From: Lachnospiraceae bacterium
Lineage (GTDB): Bacteria > Bacillota > Clostridia > Lachnospirales > Lachnospiraceae
Direction: 5' to 3'
Length of the DNA: 54,806 bases
NCBI GenBank assembly: GCA_024403455.1
Contig: JAKSRR010000020.1
Location: 1 to 54,806 of the forward strand
The notes beneath the pieces were generated by a model, which searched no databases, had not been told where the DNA came from, and worked only from the letters and a program-made list of their open reading frames with translations. Below, one piece after another: positions 16,902 through 25,388 of this stretch. The position numbers were made by a program, and so were the translations under genes. The first letter of the stretch is position 1, and each line of letters opens with the position of its first letter.

Positions 16902-19577
16902 TTGAAGAATCCATTTGCGAAAAAGAAGGCAAAAGCATATGTGGATCCCTACAAGGATCGCTATGTGGATGTTCCTAAAAAACAGAAAAAGAAAATGACT
17001 CGCATGGGAAAAATTATTCTCTTTGCGGTGCTTGCTATAGTACTGATTGTGGGCATTTCCTTTGCATATATGACCATTCACTACCGTGGATATAAAGGAT
17101 ACGAGGAGTATCTTTCTTCCTATGGTTATGAGGAGGGAACCACCTTCAAGGCAATTTCTGAAGCATCTGCAGATGTAGAGGGCTTTGTTCTTGCAGCTGA
17201 AAATGAATACCTTAAGTTATATACCAAGCAGGCAACGGCAGAGGTTGCTATCTATGATAAGAGAACAGGTGAAACGACTTACTCTAATCCTCAGGGATGG
17301 GATGAGGACCCTGTAGCGAATCCGACCAACAAGGCACTTCTTCGCAGCCAGTTCGTCATCAAGTATTACAATAGTGCCAGAAATGAATCTACCTTTGATT
17401 CCTATAATGATGCTGTAGCTAAAGGACAGGTTTCAGCAGAGGCAATCAAGGATGGTATTCGTTATAGCTATCGTGTAGGTAATGTTACCAACTCCACTGG
17501 TATCGTTCCTCGTTATATTACGAAGGGTAAGCTTTCTGATGTAACCAGCGAGTTGGAGGATGCGATTGCAGAAAAGGTTGAAGCAAACTTCCAGGAGAGC
17601 GCATCTGTAAAGGGATTCCTCGAACTGGTTCCTGCGGTTATGTATTCTGAAAATGCCATGGCAGATATGAATGTGTGGTTTGAGCAGGCAGGATTTACCG
17701 TAGATGATTATGTAGAGTCTATGACGGATGCAGGTAAGGAGTCCATGCTGCTTCCCAGCTTCAATATTGATGTGGAGTATAGACTGAAAGGGGACAAGCT
17801 AGTTGTTAGCGTTCCTATGTGCTCTTTAGTAGAAGGTGGCGGTGCAAAGATTTATCGTATCCAGCTTCTTACCTACTTTGGTGCGACCACTACAGAAGAT
17901 GAAGGTTATATGCTGGTACCGAATGGTTCCGGTTCCTTGATTACACTGAATAATGGAAAGACAAATGGTGTAGCAGATTACTCCCAGTTCGTTTATGGAC
18001 TGGATCCTGTAGTACAGGACTACACCAAGTTAGAGAATTCTCAGGATGCTAGACTTCCTATCTATGGTGTTCATACCCAGGATAAGGATATGTTTGTGGA
18101 AATCACAGACTCCTCCTCATTAGCGCTCATCACTGCAGCGGTATCTGGAAGATTGAATAGTTACAATTATGCATATCCTACTTTCCTGTTACGAGGCTTT
18201 GATAGACTTGCAATGTTCGGAACCACTGGTAATGAAGCAGATATCCCCATTGTTGAATCCGCCTTCTATGATGTAAATCTGGAGGTGAGCTACAGCTTCC
18301 TTACCAAGGAGAATGCCGGTTATGCAGGTATGGCAAATTACTATAGAGATGAACTCATTGCTAGAGGCGATCTTAACGGAGAACTTCTTCCTGCATCTAC
18401 AGTAGTTCCTTTCTACTATGATGTTATCGGCGCTTACAAAGAGTCCAAGTATTTCCTTGGTGCACAGTATCTTGGTGTAAGCACAGCAACCACCTTCGAT
18501 GAAGCAGCGCAGATGGCAAAGGAATTAGATGCTCTTGGTGTTAAGGGCCAGGTTATGAATTTCCAGGGCTGGATGAACGGCGGTTGGTATCATGATGTTC
18601 CAAACCAGATTCATGTGGTTGGAAAGTTAGGCGGCAGAGGCGGTCTGGCAGATTTAAATGCAACGCTGCAGGAGTTACATGGTAAGTTCTATGGTGATGT
18701 GGCATTCCAGAATGTAACCACCATTTCCAAGAGATATCAGGAAAACTACGAGACCTCCAGATACTATGGTGCAGGCTATGTGGTGAAGCTTGGACAGGTA
18801 AATCCTTCCACCCTTCGTCAGACTGCTTCTCTTGGCTATAAGGAAACAGTACATTATCTTCTTTCTCCGAAGTTCCTAGACAGATATGTAGAGGCTTATG
18901 CAAAGAAGATTGGCAATTATGAGATGGATGGTATTTCTCTTAGAGATTTAGGTGCGCAGCTCCAGTCCGATAAGCGTCGTACCTGTATCATCAACAGAGA
19001 GGAAGCATTGGATATTGTTGAGGCACAGCTTGCTACATTAGAGGAAACTGGCAAGAATCTGATGATTAATAATGCCAATATGTATGCCTTTGCCTATGCA
19101 GATGATTTATTAAATGTACCTACCGAGGATAACAACTTCTATTTAGTGGATATGGAAGTTCCCTTCTATGAAATGCTGGTTCATGGCTACATCAATTACG
19201 GTGGTAAGCTGATGAACACCAATTCTACTGCAGACTTCGCAGTAGATGTACTGCAGCTTATTGAGTGTGGTGCAGCACCTCATTATATCTTTACTTGGGA
19301 AAGTGCAACTGCATTAAAGTACACAGGATTAAATCGTTACTTTGCAACCAAGTTTGAGAACTGGAAGCAGGATGCAGCAGACACCTATCAGACGGTTAGT
19401 GGTGCATTAAATGATGTTACCGGTGCGGCTATGGTGGACCACGAAATCTTAGAGAATAATGTGCGCAAGGTTACGTATAGTAACGGCGTTGTAATTTATA
19501 TTAACTACTCTGAGGAGGCTGTGACAGTGAATGGTATCGTGGTTCCCGCAAAGAGTTATGCGAAAGGAGGTAACTAA
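16902..19577 (+). CDS. Membrane-anchored DUF5696-type protein, glycosidase-like fold suspected
   Basis: The protein of about 891 residues has a basic cytoplasmic N-terminus (K-K-K-A-K ... K-K-Q-K-K-K), one membrane helix (about 35-57) and a large extracellular part. The region about 60-490 is beta-rich. About 495-780 alternates strand and helix like a TIM barrel (V-P-F-Y-Y-D-V-I-G, V-M-N-F-Q-G-W-M-N-G-G-W, D-G-I-S-L-R-D-L-G). The last about 60 residues look like the small beta domain that often closes glycosidases (V-T-Y-S-N-G-V-V-I-Y-I-N-Y). I recognise it as DUF5696-like; a glycoside hydrolase activity is inference. No ATG precedes the membrane helix except inside the basic tail. TTG 16902 is preferred to TTG 16890, which is too close to AAAGG. 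It is followed by permease genes after 2 bases. Confidence 0.7.
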   Translation: MKNPFAKKKAKAYVDPYKDRYVDVPKKQKKKMTRMGKIILFAVLAIVLIVGISFAYMTIHYRGYKGYEEYLSSYGYEEGTTFKAISEASADVEGFVLAAENEYLKLYTKQATAEVAIYDKRTGETTYSNPQGWDEDPVANPTNKALLRSQFVIKYYNSARNESTFDSYNDAVAKGQVSAEAIKDGIRYSYRVGNVTNSTGIVPRYITKGKLSDVTSELEDAIAEKVEANFQESASVKGFLELVPAVMYSENAMADMNVWFEQAGFTVDDYVESMTDAGKESMLLPSFNIDVEYRLKGDKLVVSVPMCSLVEGGGAKIYRIQLLTYFGATTTEDEGYMLVPNGSGSLITLNNGKTNGVADYSQFVYGLDPVVQDYTKLENSQDARLPIYGVHTQDKDMFVEITDSSSLALITAAVSGRLNSYNYAYPTFLLRGFDRLAMFGTTGNEADIPIVESAFYDVNLEVSYSFLTKENAGYAGMANYYRDELIARGDLNGELLPASTVVPFYYDVIGAYKESKYFLGAQYLGVSTATTFDEAAQMAKELDALGVKGQVMNFQGWMNGGWYHDVPNQIHVVGKLGGRGGLADLNATLQELHGKFYGDVAFQNVTTISKRYQENYETSRYYGAGYVVKLGQVNPSTLRQTASLGYKETVHYLLSPKFLDRYVEAYAKKIGNYEMDGISLRDLGAQLQSDKRRTCIINREEALDIVEAQLATLEETGKNLMINNANMYAFAYADDLLNVPTEDNNFYLVDMEVPFYEMLVHGYINYGGKLMNTNSTADFAVDVLQLIECGAAPHYIFTWESATALKYTGLNRYFATKFENWKQDAADTYQTVSGALNDVTGAAMVDHEILENNVRKVTYSNGVVIYINYSEEAVTVNGIVVPAKSYAKGGN

Positions 19578-19579
19578 GC

Positions 19580-20680
19580 ATGTCTAAGGAAAAGACCTCC
19601 GAAGAATTAAAGGTTGAGATGCTGTCCCAGATGGGTACAAAGGCAGATGAACTGGAGATTAAGGAAGAAGAACTGACCGAAAAGCAGAAGGCAAAGAAAG
19701 CTGCACGCTATGAAAGAGAAAAGAAGCGCGAACTAAAGTTTGCTGCAAAGTCTGAAAAGCGTATGGCAAGCGGTCATGGTGGAAAGTCTTCCTTAAATAC
19801 CAAGCGTATGCGTCATGGTTACCTGTTTATCCTTCCCTGGCTGATTGGTTTTGTATTGTTCTACGTAAAGAGTCTTGTACAGACGGTACAGTTCTCCCTG
19901 TCAGATTTGTCTGTGCAGCCTACGGGTGGATATAAGTTAAAGTTTGTTGGTTTTGACAACTTTCTGTATGCATTCCGCGTGGATCCACAGTTTAAGCAGG
20001 TGTTAACATCTTCCATCGGAAACATGTTAATCGACGTTCCGCTGATTATTTTCTTCAGCTTGTTTATGGCACTTTTGTTAAACAAGAAGTTTAAGGGACG
20101 TACCTTAGTAAGAGCGATCTTCTTCCTGCCGGTTATTTTAAATGCGGATGCTATCACTTCTGCAATGGAAATGAGCCGTGCCATGATGACGGGTGGTATC
20201 TCCAGTAGTGCAGCCGAAACTGCTAATGCAGCATCCGGTATTGGCGTGGATTACTACATGAAGCTGCTTTCTGATTTGGCACTTCCCAACAAAGTGCTGG
20301 AATATCTCGCAGGGGCAGTTGAGCGAATTTCGGATATTATTACAGCGTCTGGTGTACAGATCATTATCTTCATTGCAGCGCTACAGTCCATTCCCAGCTC
20401 TATGTATGAGGTAGCAAAGATTGAAGGTGCGACCGGCTATGAAACTTTCTGGAAAGTAACCTTCCCTATGGTAACCCCCCACATCATTACCAACGTGGTT
20501 TATACCGTAGTAGATAGCTTTACGGATAGTAAGGTTGTGGATCTTGCTTATAAGACAGCATTTGATCAGATGAACTATGGTTTATCAGCGGCATTCTCCC
20601 TGATTTCCATGATTATAACGATTCTGATACTTCTCCTGGTGGTGAAGATTATTCAGAAGCGAACCTTCTACTATAACTAA
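19580..20680 (+). CDS. Carbohydrate ABC transporter permease (MalF type), set B
   Basis: The 366-residue protein has membrane segments from about residue 80, an R-H-G-Y-L-F-I-L-P-W start of TM1 and the EAA loop (Y-E-V-A-K-I-E-G-A-T-G-Y-E-T-F-W). An extension of about 78 charged residues precedes TM1 (E-K-Q-K-A-K-K-A-A-R-Y-E-R-E-K-K-R-E). An extra hydrophilic, partly amphipathic stretch lies before the EAA loop (about 195-255). A strong AGGAGG lies before ATG 19580, inside the end of the preceding gene. It would pair with the 20724 product as the second importer of the locus. Confidence 0.9.
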   Translation: MSKEKTSEELKVEMLSQMGTKADELEIKEEELTEKQKAKKAARYEREKKRELKFAAKSEKRMASGHGGKSSLNTKRMRHGYLFILPWLIGFVLFYVKSLVQTVQFSLSDLSVQPTGGYKLKFVGFDNFLYAFRVDPQFKQVLTSSIGNMLIDVPLIIFFSLFMALLLNKKFKGRTLVRAIFFLPVILNADAITSAMEMSRAMMTGGISSSAAETANAASGIGVDYYMKLLSDLALPNKVLEYLAGAVERISDIITASGVQIIIFIAALQSIPSSMYEVAKIEGATGYETFWKVTFPMVTPHIITNVVYTVVDSFTDSKVVDLAYKTAFDQMNYGLSAAFSLISMIITILILLLVVKIIQKRTFYYN

Positions 20681-20723
20681 GCATTTTGAGAAACTCGTGG
20701 CTGATGGCCAGAGAGGACAGTGT

Positions 20724-21737
20724 ATGGCAAAAGAAGTTGTGAAAGAAAAAGAAAAGAAATCTCCCATGAAGAGATGGAAAGAGTATAAAAGCAGTGCTCA
20801 TTATAACAACGATATGAAGGGCCTTGCATCTGGTTCCAAGAATTTCATCGTGAACCTGTTTAAGTTTGCAACGATTATCGGTATCTGCTATGTCATTTTG
20901 GCGCCAGTACTAGGTATCATTGCCAGCTCTTTCTTCAGCAATGCGGATCAGTACAATCCCATGGTTTACATGATTCCACAAAATCCTACCTTCGAGCGTT
21001 ATACCCTTGCTGCAAAGCGTATGTACTACTTTAAGACCTGTGGACTTACCTTGCTGTATTCGTTAACCCTCATGGTGATCCAGGTAGTTATCTGCTCCAT
21101 GGTTGGTTATGGCTTTGCGAGATTCAATTTCCCAGGAAAGAAATTCCTCTTTGCATGTGTCATTATCATGATTGTAGTTCCTACGGACTCCATCATGCTT
21201 CCCCTGTACATGTCATTCAAGAATTTCGACATTTTTGGTATAATTAAAGGAATCAACGGACATGCCATTAACATGATGTCCACCACCACACCAATGTATA
21301 TTTTGACCTTCTTTGCCTGTGGTCTTCGATCTGGCTTGTATATCTATATTTTCAACCAGTTCTTCCGTGGATTACCTAAGGAAATCGAAGAAGCAGCCTT
21401 CGTAGATGGCGCTGGTGTATGGTATACCTACTTTAGAATCATGTTAATCAATGCACTGCCTTCCGTTGTTACTGTAGCAGTATTCTCTATGGTATGGCAG
21501 TACAATGATACCTTCTATTCCAGCTTATTCTTAATGAAGTCGGATGTGATTGTATCGAAGCAGTTGGCAACCCTACAGGCCAACATCGCTAACTTCGATA
21601 AGATTATGGATCCTAGTATCCAGCAGCTGTACGTATCGGCAGGTATTGTATTAATTATGCTTCCCGTAGTACTGATTTACGTATTCCTGCAGAAGTACTT
21701 CATCGAAGGTGTGGAGAGGTCAGGTATTGTAGGTTGA
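20724..21737 (+). CDS. Carbohydrate ABC transporter permease (MalG type), set B
   Basis: The 337-residue protein has six membrane segments and the MalG-type loop (E-E-A-A-F-V-D-G-A-G-V-W-Y-T-Y-F-R-I). A charged N-terminal region of about 50 residues is longer than usual. ATG 20724 has GAGAGGAC upstream and is preferred to GTG 20697. It completes the second permease pair of the locus. The 133 bases that follow lack a terminator-like hairpin. Confidence 0.9.
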   Translation: MAKEVVKEKEKKSPMKRWKEYKSSAHYNNDMKGLASGSKNFIVNLFKFATIIGICYVILAPVLGIIASSFFSNADQYNPMVYMIPQNPTFERYTLAAKRMYYFKTCGLTLLYSLTLMVIQVVICSMVGYGFARFNFPGKKFLFACVIIMIVVPTDSIMLPLYMSFKNFDIFGIIKGINGHAINMMSTTTPMYILTFFACGLRSGLYIYIFNQFFRGLPKEIEEAAFVDGAGVWYTYFRIMLINALPSVVTVAVFSMVWQYNDTFYSSLFLMKSDVIVSKQLATLQANIANFDKIMDPSIQQLYVSAGIVLIMLPVVLIYVFLQKYFIEGVERSGIVG

Positions 21738-21870
21738 GTCGTACGGATTTTTGAGGTAATTATAAGACGAGGGTGGGAGTACAATGATTATGGATGACCT
21801 ACGCTTATAGTTCCTCTGAATCATAAAGGTAAATCCAATTTAAAAAATATAAAAGGAGGAAGAAAAAGAA

Positions 21871-23745
21871 GTGAAAGCAAAGAAATTAGCAGCAGTACTT
21901 CTTTCCGGAGCAATGGTTGTTGGTTCCTTAGCAGGTTGTGGTGCTACTGAGAATACAACACCTGAAACTGACGGTGAGGGTACAGAAACAACTGGTACAG
22001 AAGAAGCTGGTACTGGTGAAACTGAGGTTACTGCACCTGAAGTAGAAGAAGGGGCTAGTATTGATTTTGAAGATGGTTCCTGCAGCTTCGTAGGCAATGA
22101 TATCACCAGTGTTGGTGGTACCAAGAACGCCGCAATTGCAGTAGCTGACTACAACGGATCCAAGGCCTTACAGGTAACTCCCGAAGGCAAGAGTGATGTA
22201 GCATTCCAGATGGACGCACTTCTTGGTGACAACGCAGATAAGGTAGCAAGCATCGATGTTACTATCGGTCTTGAAAGCGCTGATGGAGCATTCCATGCAG
22301 CATCTGGTTCCTTAAATGTTGTTGCTGACGGTGGACAGGTACAGAGCCAGTCTTGGTCTATTTATCTTGAGAATGCTAATCCCAGAACCTTTACCTTAAA
22401 GGTTGATGATGCATCTGTATTCGCAAATGGTGGTAACTTCACCGTTGCACTTTTGGATGATAACCAGGCAAATGATGGTGGTGCTTTTGCTACCTATTAC
22501 ATTGACAATGTAGTATTTAGAGATGCTGATGGCAAGATCTTAGAGGCTGATACCTCTGCAGAGTATGTTAATGCAGCAACCGGTAAGGACATCTCCAACC
22601 TCTTCATGCTTGAGAACGCACAGGAAGTTGGTCAGGGTAACTCCGGTGGCGGTTGGTCACAGGCAGATATCTTCAGTGATGCTGAACTTATCTCCGCAAT
22701 GCAGCCTGGTGATGTACTTGAGATTTCTTACGCATCCGAGACTGGCAACCTCTGGGTTGTTATGAACGCATCAGCCGCAGGCTGGATGCGTGTTGGTGTA
22801 GGTGATTGCGATGGCTCTGGTCAGCAGTATGCATACTACAATAATTCCAGAAATATTATTCAGATTACCTATGAGCAGATTGCAGCAGTATGCGGCGAAG
22901 ATGCTTCTACTTGGGGTGGCAACATCCAGGCTGAGTCTGATGGTGCATGGGAAGTATTCTCTGTAACTCTTGGACAGCAGGGTCAGTATGGTGCATTTAG
23001 CCCCGCAGTTACCTTAGAAGGAAGCTTCTCTGGTGGTGGCTGGTCACAGAGCGGTCCTGATATGAGCGAAGAATTCCTCGCAGCTCTTGTTCCTGGTACA
23101 GCAATTGAAGTAACTTATACTTCTGAGACAGGTGAAATCTGGTTAGTATTCCCTGATTCAGCAGCAGGCTGGATGCGTGTTGGTGTAGGCGACTTTGATG
23201 GTTCCGGTCAGGGTTATGCATCCTTCGATGGAAGCAAGGCTTATATTACCTATGAAACCATCGCTGAGATTCTTGGTGATGATGTAAGTACCTGGGGTGG
23301 CCGCGTACAGTTAGAAGCAACCTCTAATTGGGAAGCATATACTGTAAGTGTTGGAACTATGGCTCCTCTTTATGCAAACAATCATCAGGTTGTTATTGAA
23401 GGAAGCTTCTCTGGTGGTGGTTGGTCACAGGATGGTCCTGAAATGAGTGAGGAGTTCCTTGCAGCACTTGTTCCTGGTAGCGTAATCAACATTTCCTATG
23501 CATCTGAAACAGGTGAAATCTGGTTAGTATTCCCTGATTCAGCAGCAGGCTGGATGCGTGTTGGTGTAGGCGACTTTGATGGTTCCGGTCAGGGTTATGC
23601 AACCTGCACTGGCAACTATGCACAGATTACCTATGAAACCATCGCTGAAATTCTTGGTGATGATGTAAGCGCTTGGGGTGGCCGCGTACAGTTCGAGGCA
23701 ACTTCTAACTGGGAAGCTTACAGCATTTCTGTAGGACAGAGATAA
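21871..23745 (+). CDS. Lipoprotein with CBM-like domain and three tandem repeat modules
   Basis: The 624-residue protein has a lipoprotein signal peptide (lipobox L-A-G-C, Cys23) and a Thr/Glu/Gly-rich linker (about 25-60). A beta-sandwich module follows (about 62-215; D-F-E-D-G, Y-Y-I-D-N-V-V-F), as in CBM4/9/22-type domains. Then come three copies of a module of about 125 residues, beginning near 255, 383 and 510. Each carries S-G-G-G-W-S-Q, Y-A/T-S-E-T-G, A-A-G-W-M-R-V-G-V-G-D and a closing W-G-G. Copies 2 and 3 are spaced exactly 381 bases apart and are largely identical in DNA. GTG 21871 follows AAAGGAGGA. It is likely a surface glycan-binding protein serving the adjacent importer; ligand unknown. 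Confidence 0.75.
   Translation: MKAKKLAAVLLSGAMVVGSLAGCGATENTTPETDGEGTETTGTEEAGTGETEVTAPEVEEGASIDFEDGSCSFVGNDITSVGGTKNAAIAVADYNGSKALQVTPEGKSDVAFQMDALLGDNADKVASIDVTIGLESADGAFHAASGSLNVVADGGQVQSQSWSIYLENANPRTFTLKVDDASVFANGGNFTVALLDDNQANDGGAFATYYIDNVVFRDADGKILEADTSAEYVNAATGKDISNLFMLENAQEVGQGNSGGGWSQADIFSDAELISAMQPGDVLEISYASETGNLWVVMNASAAGWMRVGVGDCDGSGQQYAYYNNSRNIIQITYEQIAAVCGEDASTWGGNIQAESDGAWEVFSVTLGQQGQYGAFSPAVTLEGSFSGGGWSQSGPDMSEEFLAALVPGTAIEVTYTSETGEIWLVFPDSAAGWMRVGVGDFDGSGQGYASFDGSKAYITYETIAEILGDDVSTWGGRVQLEATSNWEAYTVSVGTMAPLYANNHQVVIEGSFSGGGWSQDGPEMSEEFLAALVPGSVINISYASETGEIWLVFPDSAAGWMRVGVGDFDGSGQGYATCTGNYAQITYETIAEILGDDVSAWGGRVQFEATSNWEAYSISVGQR
23017..23745 (+). repeat. Tandem intragenic repeat, 381-base unit
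   Basis: The second copy begins at 23398, exactly 381 bases (127 codons) after the first at 23017; both open with GAAGGAAGCTTCTC. Long stretches are identical, for example the two copies coding for E-I-W-L-V-F-P-D-S-A-A-G-W-M-R. An older, more diverged copy precedes them (from about 22630). The identity at silent positions points to a recent duplication or gene conversion. Confidence 0.85.
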
Positions 23746-23758
23746 TTAAAAAACAAAT

Positions 23759-23782
23759 CGTCAGAGCCTGCGGGCTCTGACG
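23759..23782 (+). promoter_or_regulatory. Strong intercistronic stem-loop without T-run
   Basis: A perfect 10-bp stem, CGTCAGAGCC (23759-23768) with GGCTCTGACG (23773-23782), closes a TGCG loop and is followed by TAAATAAAAAAT. It lies between the repeat lipoprotein and solute-binding genes. It is more likely an mRNA-stabilising or processing element than a terminator. Confidence 0.7.
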
Positions 23783-23810
23783 TAAATAAAAAATCTAATG
23801 GAGGAAAATC

Positions 23811-25298
23811 ATGAAAGCAAAAAGAATTGCAGCTTTTGGTTTAGCAGCAGTAACTGCAATGTCCATGGTAGCTTGTGGTGGTAATGGTGATGGAAACAGC
23901 ACCTCCGGTAACGGTGGCGATACCGCAGCAAATCAGGGACACAACGACGTTATTAATATTGGTACTTGGTGGGAACAGCACTATGATAGTGGAGATACCA
24001 GCTTAGAAGATTCTGATGACTACGCAGTAGCACAGAACAGTGCAGCAAGCGATGATCCTGCAAAGAAGGCAGAAGGTGAGTTCAACCTTATGGTTGCTCA
24101 GAAGAAGTGGGACGCATTAAAGGCTGTTGAAGAAACTTACAACACCAAGATTTATTGGCAGAACTTAACCTATGAAGGTGTTAAGGATTCCATCAATACC
24201 TCCATTCTTGCAGGTGCTCCTGACTGCCAGATCTATCTTGCTGATACCAGCATGGCAGTACCCGCACAGATGAATGGTCTTGCAGTAGACTTAAAGACCA
24301 TCCTTCCTGCAGATCACGATATCTTTACCTCCAAGATTAACGTAGGTTATCTTGATCTTGGCGATGGTAAGGCTTGCATCTTCTACAGAAATGGTGGTGA
24401 AGGCACCGTTGCAGGTACCTATCCTTTAGGCTTCAACTTACAGATGCTTGAGGCAAACAACCTTGAAGATCCTCGTGATCTTTGGGAAAAGGGCGAGTGG
24501 ACTTGGGATAAGTTCAATGAGTATTGCCAGATTCTTACCCAGGATACCGATGGTGATGGTGTTATCGATCAGTATGGTTATACTGGTTTCAAGAACGAAA
24601 CACTTGGCGAGCTTATGATGTCCAATGGTGCTACCATTGCAGTTCCTGGTTCTCCCGAGGGACTTTCCTCTGCAGCAACTGGTGAAGCTCTTCAGGAAAT
24701 GTATGATCTTTACAATACCTACAATGTTTGCGCTCCTTATGATAATGAGGCTGATGCAAACGCAACCAGAACTGAGTATGCAAACGGTAATATCGGTTTC
24801 TTCCCTTGCGCAGCATGGATTCAGGATACCTCTGGAGACTATGACTGGATGGGACAGAACGGCGGTCCTAAGCTTGATTGGGATGTTTGCTACGTAAGAT
24901 GGCCAGTTGGTCCTTCCGGTAACAAGGATACCAACGCTGGTAAGAACGCAACTACTTCCAGTGAGTTCTATATCATTCCTGTTGGTGTACAGAACCCTGC
25001 TGAAATCTTCAATGCAATCTACGATATGTGGAACTGGTATGATCTTGATACCACCGTTCGTGATGACAAGAGTGCTCTTAACTGGTGGTATTCCGTTACC
25101 TCCGCTAAGCCTGAGCTTCAGCAGAAGAACTTCGACGTAATGAACGATTGCGGTACCAAGACTGTACTTGACTTCTGGCAGAGTGTTGGTGTTGAATATG
25201 ACCTTTATGACATCATTACTGGTGAGAAGACTCCTGCACAGTTCCAGGAGACCTACAAGAATCCTTTCCAGGATGGTCTTGATGCATACTTCAACTAA
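23811..25298 (+). CDS. Family 1 extracellular solute-binding lipoprotein
   Basis: The 495-residue protein has a lipoprotein signal peptide (M-V-A-C-G, Cys22), a Gly/Asn/Ser-rich linker and a solute-binding fold with I-N-I-G-T-W-W at the first strand. A Ca2+-loop-like D-T-D-G-D-G-V-I-D occurs near residue 245, as in many large sugar-binding proteins. Many Trp/Tyr residues in the C-terminal half suit oligosaccharide stacking. GGAGG precedes the ATG. It is the last gene of the locus and most likely serves permease set B. The hairpin upstream and terminator downstream could let it accumulate above the permeases. Confidence 0.9.
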   Translation: MKAKRIAAFGLAAVTAMSMVACGGNGDGNSTSGNGGDTAANQGHNDVINIGTWWEQHYDSGDTSLEDSDDYAVAQNSAASDDPAKKAEGEFNLMVAQKKWDALKAVEETYNTKIYWQNLTYEGVKDSINTSILAGAPDCQIYLADTSMAVPAQMNGLAVDLKTILPADHDIFTSKINVGYLDLGDGKACIFYRNGGEGTVAGTYPLGFNLQMLEANNLEDPRDLWEKGEWTWDKFNEYCQILTQDTDGDGVIDQYGYTGFKNETLGELMMSNGATIAVPGSPEGLSSAATGEALQEMYDLYNTYNVCAPYDNEADANATRTEYANGNIGFFPCAAWIQDTSGDYDWMGQNGGPKLDWDVCYVRWPVGPSGNKDTNAGKNATTSSEFYIIPVGVQNPAEIFNAIYDMWNWYDLDTTVRDDKSALNWWYSVTSAKPELQQKNFDVMNDCGTKTVLDFWQSVGVEYDLYDIITGEKTPAQFQETYKNPFQDGLDAYFN

Positions 25299-25332
25299 TT
25301 ATTGTTGAAAAGCAAATTAAATCACTAGATTG

Positions 25333-25363
25333 GCCCCATGCCCGAAAGGGTATGGGGCTTTTT
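25333..25363 (+). terminator. Intrinsic terminator closing the glycan locus
   Basis: GCCCCATGCCC (25333-25343) pairs with GGGTATGGGGC (25348-25358) through 11 bp with one G-T pair and a GAAA tetraloop, followed by five T. Confidence 0.95.
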
Positions 25364-25373
25364 GCATAAAATA

Positions 25374-25382
25374 TGGTAAAAT
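25374..25382 (+). promoter_or_regulatory. Extended -10 promoter giving a probable leaderless mRNA
   Basis: TGG-TAAAAT at 25374-25382. With the usual 6-base discriminator the first transcribed base is 25389, the A of the ATG of the next gene, and no ribosome-binding site exists upstream of that ATG. Confidence 0.5.
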
Positions 25383-25388
25383 AGTATT

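Noticed and set aside
22630-23745. Insertion sequence or assembly duplication in the repeat lipoprotein
   Set aside because: The repeat unit is a whole number of codons, the frame stays open and the third copy has diverged, which fits domain duplication within a gene.
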